A DNA stretch of 64,000 nt from Apiosordaria backusii (GCA_030549205.1 JAUKTV010000013.1:1116001-1180000), one strand, 5' to 3'. Counted from the first letter of the stretch, positions 9,418 to 21,391 are shown. Program-made: numbers and translations. Notes: a model not told the origin generated them from the letters alone.

Positions 9418-12400
9418 CCTTTAGAGGTCGTTGTGCCTTATATACGAAACGTTGTATGGCATAAACGTTTTTTTATTAAGGATTTGATCCAATCTTTTAT
9501 ACTGCTACTTTTATATAGCAACGAAGATGCTTCTAAATCCTTAACCTAGGTCTTTCAATTACTTAAGACAATTGCCGTAAAGCCATAATTGGTAATATTT
9601 TTCATAATATTTCCTATAGTATTGAATTTAATACTATTGAAGTCGGTCCTTTAGTTTAAAGGCAAGCTATACTGTTAAATTATCTGCTTATACCCTAGCC
9701 TATATACTAAAGTCTGCTTTTTAAGCTCCCTTCTTAAAGCTATAGCTTTAAAGAAGGCTAAAGGTAAAGTAAAAGCCCTAGCTATTAACTGGAAATATAC
9801 CTAAGCTAAGCCTTAAAAAGAAAAGGCTAAAGAAGCTTAAGGTACCTTTAAAGCTATAGTATTATTAAAAGAAGTAGCGGTAGTAATAGTATTTTAAAGC
9901 CTTAGCTTTATAATTAAACTAAGCAATGGTTTTAAATAGCCGTTACTTTAAGTTTAAAGCATTGTCTATTAAACTAATAATACTAACAATATACCTATTC
10001 GGTTAATAAAGAAGTATATACTTAATATAATAAAAATTACCGAACTAATAGCCCTAGTAAGACCTATTCTTTTAATTATACTTTAATAAGGTAGTTTACC
10101 TATTATACCAATTCAATACTAAAGTCTTACTTCTTTATTAAAAGTCCTTTCCTTTATATTTATACTTAAGCATACTTTTTATTAAATACCTGGTTTTTAG
10201 CTTTTTAATAGAAGTATCTTTTAATATATATGTTTGCTTAATAAAGTAGAAGACAATAATAATATTAGTTAAATAGAAAATAAAGTCGAAAATACTGATA
10301 CTAAACTATAAGCTATACCGACCGTCTTTCCTTTCCTTCCTTTAATCCTACTTTATATTATCTACTTACTAAAGTAAATGCCGTCGCTATATTTTAATAT
10401 ATTTAAGTCCAGTATTTTACTACTGTTAAAATAGATAGATATAAAAAAGGTAGAAATAAAAAAAAACAAAGAAAACCTTACTTTTATTAACAATTATCTA
10501 TTAAGATAGTATTTAAATAAATACGTTTTTAAAGTCGATAATTACCTAGTAATTAATATAATTAAACTAATTAAATAAAAAGGGTATTATAGCTTTTTTT
10601 ACCTTTCCTTTATTAACTTTAATTTACTAACTGTATATACTAAAACTAAAGAAAGTCTTTTTCAAATAAGTCAATTTACTTAAAGAAAAGACTATACTTA
10701 AATAACCTTTAAGAATACTTATAGTATTATAGAGGATATAGTTAAGGCCTTAAATTAACAATTAAATAATTTAAAGTCTTTTAAGCTAGAATTAACTTAC
10801 TGGTTTAATTTACTTTTACTACCTTTATAAGCCTTACCTACTTAATAAACCTCTTAATAAGTAGTTTAATAAGCTAATTAACCAAGCATTTAGCCGACTA
10901 TTTACCTTAATACTTAGGCTAATACTTCTATTTAAAGGCAAATACTTACCGCTATAGGTATATTTAAAAGGTATAGCGGTAATAGCCTAACTAACGTAAT
11001 ACTTATTGCCTTTAAGGATCTTATAGCAGCCGATAAAAAGCTTATTTAAAAAGGAAGGTATGCCTTATTAATATAGTATTATAATAAATTTATAAAGTAG
11101 TAAACTTATTTATTTAAGTATAATTGTCCTTATTATAAAGCTAATAGCGACCTTTACTTTTATTAATAAGCCTTTAAGTTAAATAAATACTTTGAAATTT
11201 ATCCTTTAAAAATAATAGCCTAAGCTAATATTATTTAGAATAGTAAGGCTCTATATAATTTACTTTAGTTAATATTAATATTAAAGCTATTAACTAAGGT
11301 AAAGAAGAAAATTCTATTAAGTAGTCTTTTTAATAGTAATAAAGCTATTAATATAGCTTTAAATAGTAGTAGGCAATTTAACCAGCTAAAGTAGTAGAGG
11401 TTATTATAAGACTTATATTAAAGTATAGTAATACCGAATATTATTATTAACTAATATAATAATGCCGGGCCTAATTAGAATCTAAAGCCGGCCTTTTAGT
11501 AATTTAATAATAAACTACCGATCTTTTAACTTATTAATAAAGTAAGTAAAAGCCGAACTTAATAAATAAAAAACCTAATATCGTTTTCCTTTCAGTCTTT
11601 TTTATTACTGGCTTTTTTAAAAAGCAAATTAAATCGTAAGCTTCTTAATAACTTCTTTATTAACTTTATTACTTAATATTATAAAAAAAGCAATTACAAT
11701 GCCCTCCGTTTAATTAAAAAGACCTATATTAATAAAGGCCTTAAGTTTATAAAGCTATATAATATTAATATTAAAAAGTTAATAAAGGCTAGGCTTAATA
11801 AAGGTATAGCTATATAATTAAAAATATATATTAAGACCTTTTTAAAAAAACAATAATTAACAGCTTTCTTTAATAATAATAGCAATAATAATAGAAATAG
11901 CTAAGGCTTTAAAGAATATCTTAATTTTAATAAGTTTCCTATATAAAATAAGATAACTAAACTGACTTTTAACATTTGTTTTCTAATAAGCTTTAATAAT
12001 ATAATATTAAGCCGATCTTTACCTCCTTAATAAACTATACTATAGATTAAAAGAGATAACGAAGAATTGTATTTCTATAAAGATAACGATAGGCTTTAGC
12101 CTAAGCTATAGTCTTTAATATAATTATTACTATTATACTATTTCGATAGTAAGAAATTAATATAGTTATTAACTATACTTTTCTTTATAATTTATAGGAA
12201 TTTAGGCCTTATTAAATTCTAACCTTACCTTCCTATAATACCTATATATTACTATAGTCTTACTTCCAACCTTTACTACTTTTCTCTTTAAAAAATCCTT
12301 AAATTCTTTAAATATAAGATTGTTATTACTTATTAAAAAGTAATTCCTTTTTATAAAGGCCTTTAAATTATTAAAGAAAGCTTCGATAAGATTAAAATCT

Positions 12401-13446
12401 AAGGAATATAGTAGTAAGTACTATAGTAGGATCCTTTTTTTAAAGTAAAGATTCTTTATATAAAGGTTATAATATTAAGAGGCATTATTTATTATTAAAA
12501 TACTATTGCGGTTAGGGAATTTATTTATTTTCAGTAATAAGTACTTATTTAACTAATCTATAAACCTATTACTATTTAACTAGCTTTAGTATATTAAATA
12601 GTTAACAATTTCTTTAGTGGTAATAGTTAGAAGTATATAAAATCGTTTACTTTTTATAAAGGTGCTTTCTATTTAAGGTTAAATTCTTAAAAAAGCCTAG
12701 TTAATATAGTAAGAACTATTATAACAGTCAATCCTAAATTTATTATAAAATATAAACATCTCTACTATAAACTATAATATATTTTTAACTTAATTAAACT
12801 GAAAGCTTTTATTAGCTTAAATAGCTTTATATACCATTACTTTATTAGTCTACTTAACTTTTAAAAGCCTATATAAGATTATTAATATCGAAATATATAT
12901 ATAATATTTAATAATTAAAAACTATTAGATTTTATTAAGGTAAAAGTTAGGCTTTTTAGTAAGTAATTGATAGGTTTTTTAAAGTTTATACTATACGTTA
13001 ATATTACCTAAGGGAATAGTAATAAAGTAACTAACTTCTACTAAGTATAGGGTATATATTAAGGCGTTTTTAAAAGACCATAAGCTTATAAAAGGACTAT
13101 CTATTAATCGGTAGGTTTTTCAGTATTATTAGATTTAATAAATACTAAGGTTAAGTATAGCCTTAATTTCTTTATTATTAGTATAGCCTCTTAATAGTAA
13201 TAAAAGCCGGCCTTTTTTTTGTATTTTAATATAGGTAAGTATTGTAAAAACTAACTACTAAGAAAATTATTACGGCTTTCGAATTGGAAGGTAAGTATAG
13301 GTCGTGTTTTGTATTGTTTGTTATAGATTTGGTAGTATCTTACGCGCCATACAAAAACAGTAGTGTTTTGGATTGGATCAAATCCTTAGTAAAAAAACGC
13401 TTGTGCTATACGACGTTTCGTATACAAGGCACAACGGATCCAAAGG
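9418..13446. mobile_element. Nested ~4-kb inverted-repeat element, RIP-degraded
   Basis: The left end (from CGTTGTGCC at 9429) and the reverse complement of the right end (to 13435) match over about 66 bp, then more weakly to about 120 bp. The mismatches are mostly C/T and G/A transitions. The match may extend outward to CCTTTRGA at 9418 and 13446. The interior is extremely A+T-rich, TpA-rich and stop-riddled on both strands, with no open frame of note, the expected footprint of heavy RIP. Each repeat contains a palindrome of the TATACGA-AACG-TCGTATA type. Long TIRs and the size would fit a MULE- or hAT-like DNA transposon, but the class cannot be read from the degraded interior and no target-site duplication was found. 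Confidence 0.75.
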
Positions 13447-13729
13447 TCCGAAAGAGAAGTGGTTAGCTGCCCGCACCTGCGCAAGCAATAGCCAATCCAC
13501 CTGTAATTAAAGCAACACGCAAAATAGAAGAGGTAATACCGAAAGTATTCATTTTCAGAAAGTGTGGACCCATTTGGCTATCTTTAAATATAGGACCAAT
13601 TCTGGGCTCACTCGGCTAGAGTTGAAGTAATTCAGCAGCGTGCTGCGGGCGCAGCCTGCCGAAAATGGTAGCAAATCCTGAGCAAATCTGAGCCGGGCCT
13701 GAGCTGGGGTGAGCAATGTCACGTAGGCG
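13447..13729. other. Right interior of the outer element
   Basis: Short non-coding segment between the nested element and the right TIR, including one copy of the subterminal CCTGAGCTGGGGTGAGC motif at about 13698. Confidence 0.5.
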
Positions 13730-13733
13730 AGGT

Positions 13734-13769
13734 ACGAAAATGGAAATTTTGTGAGCCTAGATTCGTCTC
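13734..13769 (-). repeat. Right terminal inverted repeat of outer element
   Basis: Reverse complement of the left repeat. Lies immediately inside the surviving 5' part of the zinc-finger gene. Confidence 0.8.
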
Positions 13770-13772
13770 GCA

Positions 13773-16700
13773 AAACAGAAGATCCCAGATTGCAAACCAT
13801 TGCTCCTGTTCATTGAGAGCTGGGTTTGATCGACGGGACAGTTCCCACTGCTGGTCGTGGCTGATCCCATTCAGGGTAGCATTCGGGTCCAGAATACACG
13901 GCTGAGTCAGATGGTGGTTGTGACTACTCCTGTCAGGAAAAATACCTGAACTTTGCAACGATCGCAGTAGAAGGCTGGCCGGTGTTTTCGAGCAAGATGC
14001 TGTTTCACTCGGCTGACACCTTTCAATTCACTCTTGAAACATTTCCGGTGTCACTGGGGTCCTTCATTCTGACCGTCACAGGTCGCCTGGGCCGTTTACC
14101 ACCATCGCGATTGCCGTCCTCATCCTGATCATTGCCTCGTGGTCTTTTTAACGACTGAGCTGTAGAGGCACCGGTTTTTGAGATACTCTCAGCGGTGGAA
14201 CCGGATGGTGGACCCGGACCTGGAGAGAGCCCATTTTGCGCTGAGCCTGCATCCCCGTCTGCTGGGGGTCCAAATTCCATTATTCCTGCCAGCTGCATGT
14301 CCCTGGTATGGCAAGGAGACGAAGCGGCTACTGGCCCATTTACCAGGCTCAGAAATGTTTGGTACAGACGATAAGCAATGATATCGATGACTAAAGATAA
14401 ATTATCATGTCGCTCCAGAAGTCTCCGAGAGCCATAATTGCTCGGTGTGTCTGAGATTGAAAGCATATCGGAGTCGATAGATATCTCGGTTGAGCCTGCA
14501 GAGGTGTTTGAGCCGCTTCGTTGTTCCGTCGAGAGTGCTGTGGTGTTGGTATCGGCTCTTGGCATACTGTCCAGCTGTTCTGACTCTCCTGAGGTTTTGT
14601 CGTCACAGTCAACTGCCAGGTGAGACAGTCGAAGGCCGTATCTGAAGCCACGCGAGAGTGCTTTCGCAGTCTCCGACGATATGACGACTACTCGATAGAT
14701 CTGAACTCCTGGAAGAACTTTCTGCGTCACCTTGGTCATTTGTTCGGCACAGATACTGCCAGCATTCACAGTGGGTTGTCGTTTTCGAATCTGAGATGTG
14801 CCACACGCACACCCCTAAGCTCTTCTGGACAAGCTGAAGTGTTCCTTGAACCCCAAGGAGGGCCAGTTCTCTGCTGTTTGTGTGCCCTCTGGGCCATCTA
14901 AACTGAAAGAAATCTGCAAGCATTGCAGAACTGAACTCTATCCCTGGGTAGAGATGAGGCCGAGAAGCGGTGGGGAAGCCTTGTGCTACAATAGGATGGA
15001 TGCTGTGTCCTCGGTGTACCTATCCATTTTGTTGCCAACATGAAAGATCGAGCGTTTGAAGAGTGCACGTTGTCATGATCTATATACCAAACGTGTTCTT
15101 TTCCTTCGTGAATCAGCATTTTGGTAACCAAGGGTTTGCTGTAAATTGCCGTGTCCTCCAGTGTCCTGGGAAAGTGTTGAAATGCAGCTGTCAGCCAGGC
15201 CAGCTGCTGCGCACGCTCTGCAATCAAACAGGCCGGTCCAATAACATGAACGGACAAAATATCGTTTTCGGCATCGAGACGTGCACTCAGATGCGGTTCG
15301 CCGTCCCCGACGTTGATCGCGCCTAGTCATTAACAGAGCGATGTCAATGATTACTGGAGGCAAGCTTGTGAGGTGCTATGGGCGATCTTACCTGCACTCC
15401 CACATACCCTCTCCCGTGCCATCAAGAAGTTGACACAAGGTGTGAAGAATTTCAGCGCCACCAGAACCCCAAGTCTGTGATAAATATTGTTCAACCGTGG
15501 TTGCTTGGATTTCGTGGTCTGTGGAGCTCGTGAAGACAATAGATTGACCCAGTATACTCCCGGCCTGGACTTCGAGTTAAGAAATACTGCTTCCAAGTTG
15601 CAATCGCGCTTCAAACGGGATCCAGGATAGCTGAAACACAGCGTGATAGGTTGTAAGCCCTCGTCTCACACTTATGATGCCAGTTGGAAGGCTATCGGTG
15701 ACCTTCCTCCGCACTTCAGTGCCTGTGGTCTGTCTTGCTGTGTCCCCCAAACAAAGGTTATGATGCTCTCAATAGGCTGTCGATCAGCCACTCATAAGCC
15801 TGGCTACCTAATATGGCTTGAGTATACTCGGACCTCTCTGATGGTGTCAAAATACTCTCATCATTTACGTCTTCGACGCCTTGGAAACGATCGTCAACGT
15901 CTGGCTGTGGATGATCACCCTGAGCATTGTCCCACATGGCCATTTTATCCTCAAGAGACATCCCTCCTTGAAAGCGGTTGATTGTGGAGTTGTCGTCGGG
16001 CTTTTCATCATCATCGTTGCCTCCGATGATGGACCCCAAGGTTGCCGCAATTTCCCTACAGTGCTGACCGTTAGTCATTCCACGTGCATTCGTATAAGCT
16101 GCGAAGTGTCTTTATGACGTGCTTACCGATGGCGCCCGTATATGAACAACATGATTCGTCGGCCGAGATAGTTAGAACTTCCGTATCCGATGCGGATAGC
16201 AAATTCCTTTATAAGGCTAGGGAGAGGTTGAGAGAGAGCCTTGCGGTTTCCCGGAAGCACTTGACCGTGAATGCGCTGATGCATGTCATTGCAGACATCG
16301 CCAATGTGCTGCCGGGCAACGTCTAGGGTGACCTCTGTTACCGCGGATATTATTGTCCTTGCATCCTCGTTTCCCGTCATATTTCGCTCGTCGTCATTAG
16401 TCTGTTCGGCGTCGGTGGCGGGTAGAGACTGGTGGCTGTCTGGTCGAAATGCGGAGGCGTACCCGGAATCCGTACGTGAAGTATCACAGTCGTTTTTATG
16501 CTTGAGTGGTGAACCTGCGATTGGAGTGTATACTTCCAGCGTCTCCATATCTTTCGCATCCGGCGTCATAGGTGCCATCAAGGTCATCTCGAGATCACTA
16601 AGCTCGGGTCCATAACCCCAGAGGGCAAGCTCAAATTCGACATCCAATGTAGTCTCTTTTTCAGTGTCATCTTCCGCAAAAAGTGAATCAGAATAGAATG

Positions 16701-17881
16701 TAGGTTCCGAAGACTGTGCCGTAGAAGCAAGGTTGTCAGGGGCATGGATCGAGGGAAGAACAGGATCTGAATGGCGTCTTGCTGCTAGGGGTGCTCATAA
16801 GCAAATTTGGCGAATGAAAGGTCCGACATGCGCCTCTAGAGAAGTTGCTATGGAAGGAGACAAGTTATCATGTGCTGCTTGTGCAGTCTCAAGACGATGA
16901 CAGGCTTTAGCCTGTAAAACCTCGCGGTCGCCCTTGTGATCAATGCCAGTACTCCCCAATGAAGCAGATACCTCCGGAGGTCCAGGTTGACACAAAAAGG
17001 GAGACAAGTCAACATCAGCCGCCATTTGGTGTACCCTTTTCAGGTGCTGCTTGAAGTTATCATGTCTCGGCCTGATTTTTGGCTTCTCCTTACACATGCC
17101 GAGGTAGCACGGGTCAACAGGAGCATCCTTTTCCAAGATCTTATGGAGAGCTGCTTTGTGCCAATTGAGGTCATTGTTGGTAGAGAAACCTTCTATTGCC
17201 TTCGGGCAGTCAGAGATATCGCATTTGAATAGCTTTTCATGTCTGCATATGTGTTTCCTAGCACCACCAAATTAGCAGGACTTACTTGAGAACAATGGTC
17301 TCAAAACCTACTTGAGCTCCGCAATTGTTTTAAATTGTAGAGCTGGGCAATCAAGGCATCTCATGTTGTTTGCTCCCAAAGCAGTTACTTCCTGCCTCCC
17401 GAAATAATATGGTGAGAAGGGCATGTGGGCGCTCGAGGTTGCCGAGTAACTGGGCGGGAGCCTGTACGTTTCTTCTGTTCCCTGTTGTCTGGCACGAACA
17501 TCGTAAATGTTTCGAGGTGTGTCCTGGCTGAGAGATAGCATTCCGTGGCATTCCTCGAGAGCATCTTGAAAAAGGCTCCGGTAATCCGGTTCAAGGCCCC
17601 TGAAATCGTCGTCAGCTTCTGCGGTACTGTGATAGCGGTTTTCACCAGCAGGTGAGTGAAGTGAAGGCTCATGAGGCGGGACTCAACTGACTTCTGGAGG
17701 ACACGCTTGAGCTCTGGGTGTCCTGCATAGGAGGATGCACAAAGGGTAGTTGCGACGGTTGTGGTTCTTTAGTGTGTAGGGTGTCAGTGGGCCAATATCG
17801 GCCCGGGCTCAGGCTGGAGCTCTCCTCATCGGGGTTGAGCTTCGAGATGCCGCCACCCCAAATTCCGCCATGGTTTTCCAT
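13773..17881 (-). pseudogene. N-terminal/central part of split C2H2 zinc-finger gene
   Basis: Starts at ATG 17881 (MENHGGIWGGG). Introns at about 17691-17619 (unusual GTCAGT donor), 17312-17258 and 16126-16056 keep frame. Visible modules in order: C2H2 finger CLDCPALQF..H..H around 17.3 kb, further C/H pairs including HDNFKQHLKRVH, a helical block EFAIRIGYGSSNYLGRR, then YEWLIDSLLR, an LPTGIISVRR block, TVEQYLSQTWGSGGAEIL, GMWEC, VIGPACLIAERAQQLAWL, SSRHIVG, and C-terminal fingers RVKQHLARKHRP..CDRC, ending at QWFAIWDLLF against the transposon. From memory this order matches a large uncharacterised Sordariomycete zinc-finger family. Lesions: in-frame TGA at 16795-16797, frame change near 15750, in-frame TAA at 15577-15579, frame mismatch near 15320, and a shift at the A5 run 13938-13942. 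Dead by several independent changes. Confidence 0.75.
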
Positions 17882-18820
17882 CGTGGACAGAGACGGTCGA
17901 CGCTTCAATGTGTGTGATTCTTTGAGCCACGCACTGAGAACAAAACAACATCATTTGGTGGGGTTGAAGAAAGCGCGACCAAGAATCTTCAGGGCTGTGT
18001 CGACAAGCCTTCAGCACCGTTGGTGCGGATCTTTCTGAACGAACTTTCCTCAATCAATGGCGATGTTTCTTGCAGCAAGGACACATTTCCATCTTCCCTC
18101 TCAGGCTACCTCGATTTGATAAGGAAACAAGGCCTCCTCAACTCGGCGGGAGTAGAAAAGTCGAATAAGCAGAAAGTAAACGCATAACATTCAATCTATC
18201 GCGATCATCAGGCATGTGAAGTGTCTGGGACAGGGGTTCAGGTATGATCAGTGGGCAGGATCCGTTGGGAATCGGGGTGGGATTGCACTTGATCTCGCTC
18301 CGACAAAAAGTACCCAATGGCACGTTGCACTTTACAGCTCCTTCCAAGGCCCGTGGTTCGGCCGGCATTTGTGCCACTTTGGCGCCTTTCAGCAACCTCA
18401 GGGGTTACCGCCTGCTAGCGTCACAGGACTTGGGGACGGGATAGCAGGTGATTGGACAGTGAGACCTCCCACGACCTGCTGCTGCCACCCAACAGAGCTC
18501 CTTCCTTAAAGGCCATCCAAGAGCCGAGGAAAAGTGCCCAGGGGACGGAATTCAGACGGCGGGTTCCATTGGATTTGTGAGCATCTGAATGGAAAATTCA
18601 AGACAATGTTCCAGGGGTAACCCACGGGGTCGTTCACGATGGCGGACTGATATAAAACCATTCACTTCATCCCGTCCCATCCCATCCTACCTTACCTGTT
18701 CCCGATACTCCGCCCCTCATCACCATGATCTGGTAGGGTCCTTTTTTTCTATTTCTTGTCCTTTTCTAGTCACTCTTTTCAACTGCTCCAGCCTGCCAGC
18801 TTCACCTCACCACCACTGCC
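17882..18820. other. Divergent intergenic region
   Basis: Between the decayed zinc-finger gene and the secreted phospholipase-like gene. Contains short frames only. CT-rich sequence precedes the phospholipase start. Confidence 0.5.
18651..18657 (+). promoter_or_regulatory. Candidate TATA box
   Basis: TATAAAA 170 bp upstream of the ATG at 18821, followed by a pyrimidine-rich stretch of the sort often found near fungal start sites. Position and sequence only. Confidence 0.35.
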
Positions 18821-20602
18821 ATGAGAGTCTTCCAGTCGTTGGCCTTGGTGGCCAGCTTCGCCAGCTTGCTGGTTAATGCTCAAGATGCGTGCAAAGCCCA
18901 AGACCGCACCTTCAGCACTGAGCAGACACCAGCTGGTAAATACCAGCCCTCCAGTATCTTCATGAACCCTACCTCTGGCCTCACCAGCAGCAAGTTCTAC
19001 ATCTCGGTCGTAAACTTGACCCCCCACCGGATCAAGCTCGAAAACACCCACTCCTACCAGATGGACACCTTCGACTTTGGTGACATTCCTCAGGGCAGAA
19101 GCAGACAGAACACGGTTAAGTACCGCAATAGAATTGCAACTCAAGACGATGCTGGGGAGGCTTACTACCGTATCGATGGCACCGACAAGAAGTTTGCCCT
19201 TCGTCTTCAGGGGACCGGCCCTACTGTCGACCAGCGGTCCGTCACTCTTGATCTCTCTGGGATGAACCTGGGCCAACGCGTCTACAAGTTCCCCGGCGGT
19301 GAGAGTTCTGTCAGTCTGGTCATAACCGGCAGTGCCAAATATGGGTTCTATGCCTCGATTCGCCACGATAGAGGCGGCTGGATGCGTTGGATTTACAACA
19401 CCATCCGCGACAGGCCCATTCGGCATCTCTTCCTCCCGGGCACCCACGACTCGGGAATGTCCAAAATAACCAACAAAATCACCTCTATCGGGAATTCGTT
19501 CAACACCCAAAACCAGGGCATCAACATCTACGATCAACTCCGCGCTGGCTCTCGCTGGTTCGACTTGCGTATCGGCTCCGTCCACGACAACAATAATGCC
19601 GGCCGCAACCTCGGTTTCCACACCCTCCATGTCAACGATGAAACTGCCGATTTGTGCATCGGGAACTCGGGCGAGTCTCTCGACGAAGTCATCTCTGAAA
19701 TCAACCTCTTCACCCGGGAGAACCCAGGCGAGGTCATGTTCTTCAGCCTCCGCTACCTCATTGGCCGCTACGAATTCCCCGACCGCGGCCCCATCTACTG
19801 GAACACCCAGCTCTGGAACGACTTCCTCTCCAAGATCCGTGGGGTGAACAACCGCTGCCCTGACCTCGATACATCCGTTCCCTTCCAAAACCAGCCCGCT
19901 TCCTATTTCATGGACCGAAACGATGGCAAGGGCTGCGTCATCTTTCTGCTTAACGGCCAGAATCTGCGGGATGTGCCTAAAGAAGCCGTTGGTGATGGAC
20001 TGTACGCATTGAACAGGATCGGTCTTAAGGATCACTGGTCCAATATGCAAAACGTCGATGCCATGGCTCCCAACCAGATTGACAACTTCAAAAACCTCAA
20101 ACGAGGCGGAAACGGGGATTTCAACCAGTTCCACATTGCTCAGTGGCTCGTCTCACCTGACGCGATTGCTTCGACAACCTATGGCCTGCAAGCTTTTGCC
20201 ATACAGCAGGCCAACCCTGCTCTGTACTGGGCCGGCGTGAGCGGGATGAGCCCCGAGCCGTGGCCGAACGTCATGATGGTGGACTACATCGGCGTCCAGC
20301 AGAAGGACCAGACGGGCTGGCACACACTCAGCGCCGAGATGTACTGGCTGGGGATAGGGATGAACTTGTACGTCATCAGTGAGAACTGTGATGTGAACAA
20401 GTGGAAGAGCCCGTTGATCAAGGCCAGAGAGCTGGAGCTGGCTGGAGGGAAGGAGTGGAATGGTATCATCTTTGCCAACGGGACGGTGGTGGATCAGCCC
20501 TCTCCTGAGCTTCATCCGGGCCACACAAGCATCTTGCGAAATGGCACAATCTTTGCCAATGGGACGATGTTGGAGACAACGATCCCAAATCCTTGGATTT
20601 GA
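18821..20602 (+). CDS. Secreted PI-PLC X-domain-like protein
   Basis: A 593-residue intronless gene. Residues 1-20 are a classic signal peptide (MRVFQSLALVASFASLLVNA). An N-terminal beta-rich region is followed by a phosphatidylinositol-specific phospholipase C X-type barrel. This contains LPGTHDSGM with the first catalytic-type His at about 209, RAGSRWFDLRI, and a second HTLHV region near 267-270. The barrel is closest in feel to bacterial-type, metal-independent PI-PLC, where two His act as general acid and base to cleave phosphoinositides. NGT repeats near the C-terminus are possible N-glycosylation sites. There is no Y, C2 or EF-hand region, so it is not an intracellular eukaryotic PLC. 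It is likely extracellular; the true substrate is unknown. Confidence 0.85.
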   Translation: MRVFQSLALVASFASLLVNAQDACKAQDRTFSTEQTPAGKYQPSSIFMNPTSGLTSSKFYISVVNLTPHRIKLENTHSYQMDTFDFGDIPQGRSRQNTVKYRNRIATQDDAGEAYYRIDGTDKKFALRLQGTGPTVDQRSVTLDLSGMNLGQRVYKFPGGESSVSLVITGSAKYGFYASIRHDRGGWMRWIYNTIRDRPIRHLFLPGTHDSGMSKITNKITSIGNSFNTQNQGINIYDQLRAGSRWFDLRIGSVHDNNNAGRNLGFHTLHVNDETADLCIGNSGESLDEVISEINLFTRENPGEVMFFSLRYLIGRYEFPDRGPIYWNTQLWNDFLSKIRGVNNRCPDLDTSVPFQNQPASYFMDRNDGKGCVIFLLNGQNLRDVPKEAVGDGLYALNRIGLKDHWSNMQNVDAMAPNQIDNFKNLKRGGNGDFNQFHIAQWLVSPDAIASTTYGLQAFAIQQANPALYWAGVSGMSPEPWPNVMMVDYIGVQQKDQTGWHTLSAEMYWLGIGMNLYVISENCDVNKWKSPLIKARELELAGGKEWNGIIFANGTVVDQPSPELHPGHTSILRNGTIFANGTMLETTIPNPWI

Positions 20603-21391
20603 TGTCCGGGATATCATTGGCGATCTGGTTCTATTTGATACCCAGATGCTGCTAGATCAGGCGAATTTACGGTAGCATAGCACAGGAACTAATAACAAGA
20701 GCAAGTCTTTTTTTGGAGCAACATGAAAGCTGTCATCTTGAGATCCTTGCCGGTTGGGATTGTGATGTACTAAAAGCAGGCCTTTGACTGGTGTACGGCT
20801 GGTTGAAAGGCCCCTTATACGAAGTTAAAGGTCGGTGAAAAACATATTTGAAGAGTCTAGAGTTTAAAGGGCAAGACCGTAGACGCATACTTCGACTGTG
20901 GCAAGCTGAGAGGGTGATCTGGGTTGTTCTGGTGCCCCTAAATCGATCATGCGGGAAGCGGAATGGACATTATGGCTGGCGGAGCGTCCAGTGTTTGATG
21001 CCTGCTTGTTGAATGGGCGGACGGCAATTTTAAGGTGGCCTAACCCCAGAACTGTTACAGTTCTGGTGACAGACATGGAAACCACTTTGGGTAGGTTAGG
21101 TAAGTAAATTGGGATAGAAGTTGGAGATATCATGGCCTCGGAACTACTCTGGATCTTGCCCTCCTATCGTCATCCATTCTCACCGAGCTCGCCCACGTCC
21201 CGCGCCGCTCTCTTTATCAGTCTACTAGACAGTCACCGAGCCTCAAACGTCGTACAAAGCCTAAAACAATGTTTCAGTCTCTTGTTGCTAACAAGCTGAG
21301 GTGAACCGGCATCTAGACACGGCATGAATAAAATATAAAACCACCACAGCTCCCATCAAACACCACGCCAAAACATCACACCTCATCAATC
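20603..21391. other. Intergenic, no gene seen
   Basis: Between the phospholipase-like gene and the convergent small gene. An 89-codon minus frame at 20864-21133 has no recognisable motif and is not called. Confidence 0.45.

Larger units (their letters stand above)
6745..13772. mobile_element. ~7-kb TIR transposon inserted in zinc-finger gene
   Basis: The ends are inverted repeats. Plus 6756-6791 begins GAGACGAATCTGGGCTCAC, and the reverse complement of 13734-13769 begins GAGACGAATCTAGGCTCAC; about 33 of 36 positions match. AAACAG occurs just outside each end (6739-6744 and 13773-13778) and fits a target-site duplication, though 11 nt separate it from the left repeat and 3 nt from the right, so the precise termini are not certain. 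Joining the flanks at one copy of the hexamer restores a continuous zinc-finger-family reading frame across WDLLF and PG. Subterminal CCTGAGCTGGGGTGAGC copies sit near both ends, a pattern often linked to transposase binding. Cargo is a frameshifted HNH gene plus a nested ~4-kb element; no transposase is recognisable. Confidence 0.72.

Noticed and set aside
9440..13420. loxP-like TATACGA..TCGTATA palindromes as recombinase sites
   Set aside because: Superficial resemblance; arms and spacer do not match loxP and no tyrosine recombinase gene is visible.
13284..13466. 60-codon plus frame in the nested element
   Set aside because: Falls inside the right TIR; not a gene.
15073..15363. Arg-rich minus frame in the zinc-finger pseudogene
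   Set aside because: The conserved block VIGPACLIAERAQQLAWL lies in another frame; this one is a shadow.
18779..20134. 451-codon minus-strand frame
   Set aside because: Opposite the PI-PLC-like gene; a GC-rich antisense frame without motifs.
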